22,563 nucleotides of DNA from a virus. The stretch is from positions 1 through 22,563 of the IMG/VR virus record IMGVR_UViG_3300037493_000502. One strand, 5' to 3'. The translations under genes and the position numbers were made by a program. Positions within the stretch are counted from its first letter, which is position 1. Every line of letters begins with the position of its first letter. Positions 1-6,704 of this stretch are shown one piece after another. The notes under the pieces were generated by a model. It was not told the origin of the DNA and did not search any database. It saw nothing but the letters and a program-made list of their open reading frames with translations.

Positions 1-739
1 AAATTGGCGTTCCGTTAAAAGATAAAGCTCCGTTTGTGTACCATTGCGTACCTTGTGCGCCAATACCCGCGTTTGCTTGTGAGTTAGCACCTAAAACGCC
101 AAAACCACCTAAAGCTGCAACGTATGCTTTTGCTACGTTTTGAGAAACATAGATTTTTAAATCTGATTTTCCGTAAAGTGATGCTGGAATTGCGTTGTCA
201 ACTAATTGCATTTGGGCAATAACGTTAACGGGTGTAATCGCTACGTTTGCAATTAATTGAGCGGGTGGTAAATTTACGTCAACTAAAGCCGTTGAAAACA
301 AGCCGTCGAATTCGCCACCAACCGCACTTGAACCTTGCCATAAAGAAACTTCGTTAGCGGAAGCAACTTGTGCGGCTACGTGTGCAATTAAGTAATCAGC
401 AAAAGATTTAGGTAATACGTCAAAAGACGAAAAACCTTGTTCGATACCTTGCCAAGTGTTGTGAAATTGACTTTTACAAAGTTGCATATTTACTTGTAAA
501 TCTTTAACTTCTAAAATTCTTTCAGTTAAATCAACGGTTGAGTTTGTTTGGAAATCACAAGACGCATCTTCTAAAACTCCCGCAGTTTCTAAACGTTGAA
601 TAACTGATTTGAATTTGATGTTCGGCATAACGGTAACTCCGCCATTTTCGATTGTTGGTGCGCTTAATAAAGCGGCACTAATGTACTTACCCGCAAATTG
701 ACCCGCGTAAGTAGTGGTAATAACTGGTTGTGTAGGCAT
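1..739 (-). CDS. Major capsid protein, N-terminal part (gene runs off the window)
   Basis: The open frame begins at an ATG at 737-739 and stays open for 246 codons to the window edge, so the C-terminus is missing. The translation starts MPTQPVITTTYAGQFAGKYI and later has DVLPKSFADYLIAHVAAQVA and IYVSQNVAKAYVAALGG. This hydrophobic, Ala/Gly/Val-rich composition and the N-terminal pattern resemble HK97-fold major capsid proteins annotated in Flavobacterium phages. The position fits as well: it follows a prohead protease, scaffold-like proteins and an acidic Glu-rich protein in the late operon. No Shine-Dalgarno is present; the leader is A/T-rich (AATTTAATTTAAAAGA before the ATG). It should build the icosahedral shell. 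The identification rests on context and remembered similarity, not on a database hit. Confidence 0.8.
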   Translation of the reverse strand, partial: MPTQPVITTTYAGQFAGKYISAALLSAPTIENGGVTVMPNIKFKSVIQRLETAGVLEDASCDFQTNSTVDLTERILEVKDLQVNMQLCKSQFHNTWQGIEQGFSSFDVLPKSFADYLIAHVAAQVASANEVSLWQGSSAVGGEFDGLFSTALVDVNLPPAQLIANVAITPVNVIAQMQLVDNAIPASLYGKSDLKIYVSQNVAKAYVAALGGFGVLGANSQANAGIGAQGTQWYTNGALSFNGTPI

Positions 740-763
740 TTCTTTTAAATTAAATTGTTAATA

Positions 764-1348
764 TTATTTGTTAAATTTTTCTAATATAGAATCCATTGTA
801 TTGCGCGGTCTTTTAGCGCCTATTTTATGGAATTCAATTTCTTTGGTATTCTCAGGATTAAAACTAATTGGTTTAATGTCCGAAAGTTCGGTTGATTCTA
901 ATTCAACTGCGTCAACTTTGGTTAATAATTCCAACTTCGCTTTTAACTCGTTATTTTCGTTTGTTAGTTTTTCCATTTCAGTAAAGAAAGTTTCTTTAAC
1001 AATTGATTCGATTGTTTTCTTTGGTGCGGTTGTTTCGTTTTTTGCTTCAACTTCTTCTTCAACAACTTCTTCTTCTGCAACTGGCGCTTCTTCTTCTTCG
1101 GCTTCAGCTTCTTTGTAATCCGCAATAATTCCTTCTTCAACTACGGACATAATAAAGCCGTCTTCCATTTCGTACTCTCCGATTGGAACGGGTATTTTTT
1201 GCTCGTCTTCAGTAATAACAAAAACTTCGTTATCCATTTCGAATGCGTCCGCTTCGATTAATGTAACTCCGTCCGCCATTTTTCTTTGTTCTAACTTTAC
1301 GTCCATTCCAAGTAAAGTTTTGATTTGATTAATTACGCTTGTTTTCAT
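764..1348 (-). CDS. Glu-rich scaffold-like or capsid-assembly protein
   Basis: 194 aa. Residues 1-75 look like a small beta-rich domain (LLGMDVKLEQRKMADGVTLI, then a PVPIGEYEMEDG turn). Residues about 78-104 are almost entirely Glu, Ala and Val. Residues about 110-145 form a heptad-like coiled coil (TFFTEMEKLTNENNELKAKL), and the tail is basic (KRPRNTMDSILEKFNK). Proteins of this design sit directly before the major capsid gene in many Bacteroidota phages and are usually annotated as hypothetical or as scaffold. An acidic, coiled-coil protein with a basic C-terminus that could contact the shell fits a scaffolding role. That role is inference; a head decoration protein is an alternative. The spacing of about 24 bases to the capsid gene indicates one operon. 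Confidence 0.6.
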   Translation of the reverse strand: MKTSVINQIKTLLGMDVKLEQRKMADGVTLIEADAFEMDNEVFVITEDEQKIPVPIGEYEMEDGFIMSVVEEGIIADYKEAEAEEEEAPVAEEEVVEEEVEAKNETTAPKKTIESIVKETFFTEMEKLTNENNELKAKLELLTKVDAVELESTELSDIKPISFNPENTKEIEFHKIGAKRPRNTMDSILEKFNK

Positions 1349-1372
1349 ATTTTATTTTTGTTTATTTTATTA

Positions 1373-1741
1373 TTAAAGTTTTCCAGAAGTTAAAAAATTA
1401 TCATAAATTTTAATTACATCTTTTATTTCAGCCGTGTGAGCAAGTGAGTTTTTATACTCTGCAATATTTGTTGGTTCTAACCCTAAATCTTTTGCTGAAA
1501 TTAAAATTTTATCTCTTAAATCCCCAAGTTCTGTTAAATAATTATTTAAATCAACTCTATTTTTTTTTGAGTATTCAACAAGTTTTGTTCGTGTATCAAA
1601 TAGAAAATTAATAGTTTCTCTAAATCCTTTTGCTTTTTTATTTAAAGCCGTTAAATTATCAACCAACCCCAACTCAATTTCGTGTTTTGCTAACTCGGTC
1701 TTGTCGCCTAATTTGTCGTAAATGGTTTTTAGTGTATTCAT
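1373..1741 (-). CDS. Scaffold-like helical protein, paralogue 1
   Basis: 122 aa, predicted mostly alpha-helical and highly charged. Its first 31 residues (MNTLKTIYDKLGDKTELAKH...) are nearly identical to those of the next gene upstream (1765-2199), so the pair arose by tandem duplication or by sharing a 5-prime cassette. Downstream of that block the two diverge, but both keep a motif AK/VK-x-LGL-D/E (residues about 83-89 here). The same motif lies in the C-terminal tail of the prohead protease (2641-3561). Location between protease and capsid supports an internal scaffold or core protein. I recall similar hypothetical proteins in Flavobacterium phages but no established function. The part after the conserved 5-prime block is strikingly CpG-poor (3 CpG in 300 bases against 4 in the first 60). 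Confidence 0.65.
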   Translation of the reverse strand: MNTLKTIYDKLGDKTELAKHEIELGLVDNLTALNKKAKGFRETINFLFDTRTKLVEYSKKNRVDLNNYLTELGDLRDKILISAKDLGLEPTNIAEYKNSLAHTAEIKDVIKIYDNFLTSGKL

Positions 1742-1764
1742 CTATTTTTGTTTTGTTTATTTAA

Positions 1765-2199
1765 TTATCTTAATTCAGCTAAAATCTTTTCAGCTACTTT
1801 CTTTGATAAGTCAAGTTCTTTTGTTAAAGAATTATTTGCTTTTATTATTTCAAGTGCCGTTGAATATCCTTTTATTCCTTTTACGTCTAAACCTAATTGT
1901 TTAACTTGCGTTTCAACTTGTAATATTATTTTATTTATATCTTGTGAGCTTCCGCCAAGATTTGCCTTTGCGCCTTCGATGTTGCTTAATTGTATTTTCA
2001 TACTATCAATTTCATCTTTAATGCCGTTAAGAACTTTAAATAAAGAACTAACATTATCAATTAATCTTTTAGCGTTGTCGGTGGGCTTTGTATTGCTTTG
2101 AATTAATTTTGTTAAATCGTCAACTAAACCCAATTCAACTTCGTGTTTTGCTAACTCCGTTTTGCCTATCTTATCGTAAATGGTTTTTAGTGTGTTCAT
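1765..2199 (-). CDS. Scaffold-like helical protein, paralogue 2
   Basis: 144 aa, helical and charged. Residues 1-30 (MNTLKTIYDKIGKTELAKHE...) match the neighbouring paralogue at both protein and nucleotide level. Residues about 98-105 are QVKQLGLD, the motif shared with that paralogue and with the protease tail. The middle (about 45-75) is heptad-like, consistent with a coiled coil. The start follows an A/T-rich leader, as in the neighbours. Its place between protease and capsid suggests a role inside the assembling head (scaffold, core or protease substrate). This is inference: the family has no function I can name. Confidence 0.65.
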   Translation of the reverse strand: MNTLKTIYDKIGKTELAKHEVELGLVDDLTKLIQSNTKPTDNAKRLIDNVSSLFKVLNGIKDEIDSMKIQLSNIEGAKANLGGSSQDINKIILQVETQVKQLGLDVKGIKGYSTALEIIKANNSLTKELDLSKKVAEKILAELR

Positions 2200-2236
2200 A
2201 TAACTATAATTTAATTGTTTATTTTTTGTTGTAAAA

Positions 2237-2410
2237 TTAGTTTACGTTTCCGATTCCTTGAGCTTGTAAAGACCCGTCGCAACACTTCCGAGAATAGCGC
2301 TTTCCGTCCTTACATAAACACCCCCTTCTGCCCCCAACGGGACTTGAACGCGGTCTATCAATTTCTTTTTTTTTCCCTTCGGAAACCTTTATGTTTATTG
2401 AATTTTCCAT
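2237..2410 (-). CDS. Small Cys-rich protein (CLC...CC motif)
   Basis: 57 aa, ATG at 2408-2410 and TAA at 2237-2239. Residues 28-46 read RRGCLCKDGKRYSRKCCDG, giving Cys at 31, 33, 43 and 44, followed by QAQGIGN. I recall short proteins with an RRGCLC...YS..CC.G...QGIG signature in Bacteroidota phages and prophages, usually unannotated. Cys spacing would allow a compact metal-bound or disulphide-bonded structure. The coding assignment is supported by the conserved-looking motif and by the lack of any other gene in this stretch. It sits in the late operon between the protease and scaffold-like genes, so a virion-associated role is possible, but function is unknown. Confidence 0.7.
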   Translation of the reverse strand: MENSINIKVSEGKKKEIDRPRSSPVGGRRGCLCKDGKRYSRKCCDGSLQAQGIGNVN

Positions 2411-2438
2411 TATCTTTAGTTTTAGGTATAATCTATCG

Positions 2439-2485
2439 TTAAAGTATTAAAGTTCGTTAAATCGCATTAAAACGGCATTAAAACG
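2439..2485. repeat. Helically phased TTAAA repeats with a perfect 11-bp tandem
   Basis: GCATTAAAACG occurs twice in perfect tandem (2464-2474 and 2475-2485). Together with three further copies, TTAAA starts at 2439, 2447, 2457, 2467 and 2478, spacings of 8, 10, 10 and 11 bases. This lies in the 89-base intergenic gap (2411-2499) between two small genes of the late operon. I see no TAnnTTTG promoter or terminator in the gap. Near-helical spacing suggests curved DNA or a protein-binding array. Confidence 0.5.
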
Positions 2486-2499
2486 AATTTATGTTTTTC

Positions 2500-2637
2500 T
2501 TATCTTCCTTGCCTTGCGTAACTTTTTTTATAGTTTTTGCTTGACTTTAACCCGCTATTTCTTGTCTTTGCGTGAACTCCAGAACGCTTAATTTTTGGTT
2601 TTTTTAAGTGGTTTTGTACGCTCGTTTGCTTCGACAT
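2500..2637 (-). CDS. Small, very basic protein (45 aa)
   Basis: ATG at 2635-2637, three bases after the protease stop, and TAA at 2500-2502. Lys and Arg make up about a third of the residues, with almost no acidic residues. It ends KSSKNYKKSYARQGR, and the middle has KRSGVHAKTRNSG. I recall short proteins with a GVHAK...S.NYKK..RGQGR pattern in Bacteroidota phage genomes, without a known function. The tight spacing to the protease gene argues for translation in the same operon. The composition suggests nucleic-acid binding or an internal head peptide, but this is inference only. Confidence 0.68.
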   Translation of the reverse strand: MSKQTSVQNHLKKPKIKRSGVHAKTRNSGLKSSKNYKKSYARQGR

Positions 2638-2640
2638 TTA

Positions 2641-3561
2641 TTATGGTTTTATAGAGGCATATTTTACTTGTTGGTCTAATGCCGATTTATGGTATTTAAG
2701 AATTTGCGTTCCCGCCTTTAAAAATTCTTTTCCAATAGGTGTTTGTGCAATATCTAAACCTAATTCCTTTGCTTTGTTTTGAATTATTGTATATTCTTTT
2801 GAGTTGGAATCCATTATTGTTTTAATTTTATCAACTGCATTTTTATAATTATTTACAATAGTTAAATTTGTTTTGTCCGCAAATTTATTGGAATCAGAAT
2901 ATATTTGAAACGCTAACTTATCATATTCAGTAGGGTCGGGTATTGCCAACTCAATTTTATTGCTTTTTAATTCGCTTTTAATAATTAGTTCTTTGATTTT
3001 TTCAACCATTACTTTTTCTTCCATATCTTCAGTTTTTAAACTCATTTCTAATTTGTCTGCAAAATAACCTTCTATTGAAAATCCTTTTACTTCGCCTAAT
3101 TTAACTTTGTCCCAAATTTCGTCGTTGTTTACTTTCATTGAAATCATCCAAGTACCTTGCGGTAAATCAAAACCATAGTTTTTCGACTTGTCGTTATCGC
3201 CTTCAATAATCCAACTTTCGACAACGCTTAAACCTTTTAATTTTTGGCTATGTTCTAACGTACTATTATTTTGGTTTGCATTCATTAAAAACAATTCGCT
3301 TGCTTTTCTTATCGTAGCCTTTGAGAAATAAATATAATATTCGTCTTTTGTCTTTTCGTTCTTGCGGTAAATTTGTTTGTCGGGAACTAAAGCTGGTCCC
3401 ATTAAGATACGCTTTTCTGCGTCTATTTCTTTTAATAGTATTTCGTGTTTTGACAAGTGAATAAAGTTTTCTTCGATTGCGGGACTCATTACAACGCTTA
3501 TTGCGTCAATCCCGCTTTGCTCGTCCTGTTCGTCTATTATTAATTCTACTATTCTAAACAT
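2641..3561 (-). CDS. XkdF-like prohead serine protease with C-terminal extension
   Basis: 306 aa. Residues about 50-170 match the XkdF-like phage prohead protease family (peptidase S78-type): GPALVPDKQIY, then LEHSQKLKGLSVVESWI with candidate catalytic His104, then GTWMISMKVNN and KGFSIEGYF with candidate Ser162. The enzyme would process scaffold and capsid proteins during head maturation. Residues about 190-306 are a charged helical extension unlike the protease core. It contains KAKELGLD (263-270), a motif shared with the two scaffold-like proteins encoded downstream, so this tail may be a scaffold domain. The extension is CpG-poorer than the protease domain (about 7 CpG in 2641-3000 against about 17 in 3061-3420), which suggests separate origins. 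The start has the leader TTAATTATATAGAT before the ATG. Confidence 0.85.
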   Translation of the reverse strand: MFRIVELIIDEQDEQSGIDAISVVMSPAIEENFIHLSKHEILLKEIDAEKRILMGPALVPDKQIYRKNEKTKDEYYIYFSKATIRKASELFLMNANQNNSTLEHSQKLKGLSVVESWIIEGDNDKSKNYGFDLPQGTWMISMKVNNDEIWDKVKLGEVKGFSIEGYFADKLEMSLKTEDMEEKVMVEKIKELIIKSELKSNKIELAIPDPTEYDKLAFQIYSDSNKFADKTNLTIVNNYKNAVDKIKTIMDSNSKEYTIIQNKAKELGLDIAQTPIGKEFLKAGTQILKYHKSALDQQVKYASIKP

Positions 3562-3582
3562 ATCTATATAATTAAAGTATTT

Positions 3583-5958
3583 TTAAATTGTTGCATTATT
3601 TATTCTATTCCTTTCGAGTGCTTGGGCGCTTGTCATTTCAGAACTCACAACATACGCTTGTACGGGTTTTTGTTGTAATTGCGCTAATTGATTCATTCCG
3701 TTATTTCCAACTACGTTAAATTGGGGTGCTTGGACTGCACCGCCACCACCACCACCGCCACTACTTGCGCTTGGTTCTGCACCGCCTTCAAACTGAGATT
3801 CTTTTATTTTCTTGATATTCATTAAACCCATTGCAATTGCTCCCGCACTTGCTAAAGGCGCTAATACTGGTCCGACAACGGGAACGCCTATAACCGACTT
3901 ATAAGCACTTTGAGCGCTTACAAACGTGTCAATTGTTGCACTTGCTATATTAGTAGCTTTTTGAATATTAAACGCTCGTTTTTGACTTGCTTTACTTTTA
4001 CCTGCAAATAGTTCGGCTATGTTTGCAATTGAAGATAAACCGCCTTTAACTGCGTCTAATTGTGAATTTAATAATTCTTGTTTTTTGTTTTTTGCGTCTT
4101 CGTCTAACTTCGCAATTTCTACATTTGTTTTTTCGGTTAATGCTTTTTTAGCCGTTTCGTATTGTTCTTGAGTTAATAATTTTAAATCATAATCGCTTGT
4201 CAACTTTGCTAAATCCGCAATCGCTTTTTCGTCTATTGCTTGACGTGCTAATTCTTCTTCGCTTAAAACAATTAAATTATAATTCTTTATGGCTTCAATT
4301 TCTTTTTGCCTTTGTGCTTCTTTGATTGCTTCAGCTTCGGCTAAATATTTTGCGTCAATTGCTTTTAGCGCTTCTTGGTGTTCAATTGTTAGTTTTTCTA
4401 TATCCGTTGCCAATAAACTTTCAGCGTCGAATTTTTGCATTAAAACTAATTTTTCATAGTCTTGTTTACTTAAATCAATTTCTTGTTGTTTTAGCCAGTC
4501 TTCGTCTTCTTTTTTTATTCGGTCTTGAGTGTATTTGTCCCGTATTTTTTGTTCGTCTATTCCTTGTTGAATAACATCTTGTGCTAATAATTCGTCGGCT
4601 TGTTTCTTTTTAACTGTTTTTTCTTTTACTTGCTTTTCTAAATCTAATTTTTTACGCTCGTATTGAACACGAATTAATTCAAGTTCTTTTTCTTGTCCGT
4701 CTGCTAACGCTTTTAATTTTGAATCTTCTATTTCACGTGAAATATCTTTAACTTCTTTAACTGATTTTTTTGCATCATTTGATTTTTGTTTTGCTTGGTC
4801 TCTTGACGCTTTTGCGTGTTCGGCTTCTAAAATTGCTAAATCGTTAACTGCATCTTTATAACTTTCATTCGCAACTCTATTTTCTTCAATTATTTTGTTT
4901 TCTTTTTCATTTAATTTTGCTAATTCTTCTTTTGCGACGGCTATCTGAACACTACCGAACGTTTCTTTGTTTTGTTCCAAATATTGAATATAAAATTCAG
5001 CACTCGCTTTTTGTTGCGCTTGTGTTGCTTTTACTGATTTATATTGTGCGGCAGTATCGTTTACAAGACTTTTTTGAAAAGAAATTGACGCCTTTATTCT
5101 GGCGCGTTCTAATTCATAGGTGTCTTTTCCTTGTGCTTTTAATAGAGCAATCTGGCGCCCCATTGCATCGTCTTCTTTTGTGTATGATTTTAATTTTTTT
5201 GCATTTGCTTTTTCAAAGGCTACAATTTGTTCGTCTAAAGCTTTTGTTTTTGCTTCGGCAATTTCCTTTGATTTGTTATTAGCTTCGTCTTCGGCAAAAC
5301 TTGTTAATCCAATCCAATCGCCAAAATCTTTTAATAATTGTATAGCACCACTTATGGGTGTCATTAACATTTCAAAATTTGCAATTAATAAACCAACCCC
5401 AACAACTAAAGCGCCTATACCCGTTCCAATCATTGCAAGTCTAAACAACTTCATTGCGCCAGTTGAAGCTCCAACAACTGCGGAATAAACGCCCGTTGCT
5501 ACGCTTAAAGCCGTTGTTTTTACGGCATCAACTCCCTTCATAAATGCGCTTTCCTTTTGCAACGCTATTTGAACTTGTTGAACTCCATTCGCCAAAGCCA
5601 TTGCGCTTTGTACTTTTAGCATTGTTTTTTGTAAGTTTTCGTTTTCAGAACCTACCAAACCCATTGCACCTTGAACCGCTTCGAATCCACCCGTTACCGC
5701 ACTTAGTCCGCCTAAAGCCATATCAACTTTTCCCGTGTCGGACGCAAAGTTTTTAACTTGTTGGTTTAAGTCTCCAATTTTGTCTTGTAACTTACCCGCT
5801 TCAGCAACTAATTCTTTAAAACCTTCCGAACCTTCGTCCATCGTTCCAAGTTGCTCCTTCATTTCCTTAAGTTGTTGCTTAAGGGTTTTCGTTTTTTCCG
5901 TTACTTGGTCGAATCCACTTTCTTTTACTTCGAGTTCAATTGTTCGTTTTTCAGCCAT
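3583..5958 (-). CDS. Tail tape measure protein
   Basis: 791 aa. The N-terminus is coiled coil (TEKTKTLKQQLKEMKEQLG). Residues 80-170 are Ala/Gly/Val-rich helical, and about 174-195 form a strongly hydrophobic segment (IGTGIGALVVGVGLLIANF). About 220-640 are long charged coiled coils rich in Lys, Glu and Ala. A Gly/Ser stretch lies near 735, before a short C-terminal domain. This architecture (long helical rod plus central hydrophobic segment) is typical of tape measure proteins, which set tail length and sit inside the tube. At about 1.5 angstrom per residue the tail would be near 120 nm, an estimate from family rules. Its start overlaps the preceding 51-aa gene by one base (TAATG), indicating coupling. 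It lies directly before the prohead protease, not after the tail chaperones. Confidence 0.88.
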   Translation of the reverse strand: MAEKRTIELEVKESGFDQVTEKTKTLKQQLKEMKEQLGTMDEGSEGFKELVAEAGKLQDKIGDLNQQVKNFASDTGKVDMALGGLSAVTGGFEAVQGAMGLVGSENENLQKTMLKVQSAMALANGVQQVQIALQKESAFMKGVDAVKTTALSVATGVYSAVVGASTGAMKLFRLAMIGTGIGALVVGVGLLIANFEMLMTPISGAIQLLKDFGDWIGLTSFAEDEANNKSKEIAEAKTKALDEQIVAFEKANAKKLKSYTKEDDAMGRQIALLKAQGKDTYELERARIKASISFQKSLVNDTAAQYKSVKATQAQQKASAEFYIQYLEQNKETFGSVQIAVAKEELAKLNEKENKIIEENRVANESYKDAVNDLAILEAEHAKASRDQAKQKSNDAKKSVKEVKDISREIEDSKLKALADGQEKELELIRVQYERKKLDLEKQVKEKTVKKKQADELLAQDVIQQGIDEQKIRDKYTQDRIKKEDEDWLKQQEIDLSKQDYEKLVLMQKFDAESLLATDIEKLTIEHQEALKAIDAKYLAEAEAIKEAQRQKEIEAIKNYNLIVLSEEELARQAIDEKAIADLAKLTSDYDLKLLTQEQYETAKKALTEKTNVEIAKLDEDAKNKKQELLNSQLDAVKGGLSSIANIAELFAGKSKASQKRAFNIQKATNIASATIDTFVSAQSAYKSVIGVPVVGPVLAPLASAGAIAMGLMNIKKIKESQFEGGAEPSASSGGGGGGGAVQAPQFNVVGNNGMNQLAQLQQKPVQAYVVSSEMTSAQALERNRINNATI

Positions 5959-6113
5959 TATTTTTTCTTATTATAAATTATTTGTCGCTTTGCTTTTTTC
6001 CAACCTTGTTTTATTGTTATGGCTAAAATATATTTTCCTTTTGCTATTTCGATATTTTCGGTTTGCCCGTAGTGTTCGGACGATTCCAATAGTTGAATTA
6101 TAAGTGCTATCAT
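5958..6113 (-). CDS. Small basic protein coupled to the tape measure gene (51 aa)
   Basis: ATG at 6111-6113 overlaps the stop of the jelly-roll gene (ATGA), and its TAA shares one base with the tape measure start (TAATG). This double coupling is strong evidence that it is a real gene. The protein begins MIALIIQLLESSEHYGQTEN and ends basic (GWKKAKRQIIYNKKK). The position just before the tape measure would suit a tail-assembly partner, but the sequence gives no recognisable family. Function unknown. Confidence 0.68.
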   Translation of the reverse strand: MIALIIQLLESSEHYGQTENIEIAKGKYILAITIKQGWKKAKRQIIYNKKK

Positions 6114-6703
6114 CCTATGCGGTTTATTGTTGCAATTACTGACGGCGTGGCGGGGTGCAATGGTTGTTCTTCTTCCATTTGTAATTGGATTGTTTCAACG
6201 CTTGGCATCCACATAATTTCTATGTAATCGTTTTCGCTCATAGTTAAAACAAAGTTCCAAGAAGCTACCATATAATGCGAATTATTTGCAATTGTAATTC
6301 TTGTATTTGAGTTGTCAATATTAACTCCGTTCAAAGCAAACCAAATATCAACGTGTGCGTTTGTTCCGCCAGACGTTCTATAAAGTTGAGCGGAAAACTG
6401 AACGTTAAAAACTCCCGTTTGATTAGTTGTTATTTTGGTATCGTCTGCAATAGAACAAAAGTTAGCTAAAGCAGTATTCCCTAATGTCATAGCTTTTGGA
6501 GTATTTGCTAAAGTCGTTTGTGTCCCCGTGTCGTAAAAAGAACCCGTAACGTTTCCGTTAAAAACTCCGTCCCGAATTAAATACCCTTTTATTTTCTTTG
6601 TTGTATAAATTTCACGCATTGCGTCATACTCGGAAACACACGCCAAATCTTCATAATCTAAAGCGGTTGCTTTTTCTTCCATTTCACTAAATTTGATTGC
6701 CAT
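6110..6703 (-). CDS. C1q/TNF-like jelly-roll phage protein
   Basis: 197 aa. Residues 1-45 are a charged lead-in. From about 50 the protein is beta-rich with the rhythm of C1q-like jelly-roll domains: TGVFNVQFSAQLYRTSGG, then AHVDIWFALNGVNI, then a Ser/His/Tyr segment ending SWNFVLTMSENDYIEIMW. Such domains form trimers and occur in tail fibres, head fibres and decoration proteins, where they bind receptors or stabilise the particle. It sits between large tail proteins and the tape measure, so a tail-tip or receptor-binding role is likely but inferred. The ATG at 6703 follows the previous stop by one base, so translation is probably coupled. Confidence 0.68.
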   Translation of the reverse strand: MAIKFSEMEEKATALDYEDLACVSEYDAMREIYTTKKIKGYLIRDGVFNGNVTGSFYDTGTQTTLANTPKAMTLGNTALANFCSIADDTKITTNQTGVFNVQFSAQLYRTSGGTNAHVDIWFALNGVNIDNSNTRITIANNSHYMVASWNFVLTMSENDYIEIMWMPSVETIQLQMEEEQPLHPATPSVIATINRIG

Positions 6704-6704
6704 T

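Noticed and set aside
1021-1125. A CTT/TTC-rich repeat tract.
   Set aside because: It is the Glu codon run of the acidic segment of the 194-aa protein, so the coding constraint explains it.
2318-2352. A tRNA 3-prime-end look-alike (GTTCAAGTCCCGTTGGGGGC on the minus strand), which could have been an attachment site or tRNA remnant.
   Set aside because: The T-arm has two mismatches, no matching acceptor 5-prime half exists at the right distance, and the stretch lies inside the 57-aa Cys-rich coding frame (2237-2410), which explains it better.
2377-2392. A TTTCC/GGAAA hairpin beside a run of identical bases, terminator-like.
   Set aside because: On the transcribed strand the run after the stem is A, not T, and the sequence codes within the 57-aa gene.
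2215-2442. A 75-codon open frame on the plus strand.
   Set aside because: It is antisense to the Cys-rich gene, has no promoter or neighbours on that strand, and its composition is not protein-like.
3700-3780. Repeated GGT/GCC codons in the tape measure gene as a possible satellite or CRISPR-like repeat.
   Set aside because: They encode a short Gly-rich linker and show no spacer pattern; no CRISPR array is visible anywhere in the window.
4326-5756. Several open frames on the plus strand opposite the tape measure gene.
   Set aside because: They mirror the Lys/Glu-rich codon bias of the tape measure on the other strand; they are hydrophobic Leu/Phe-rich shadows without start context.
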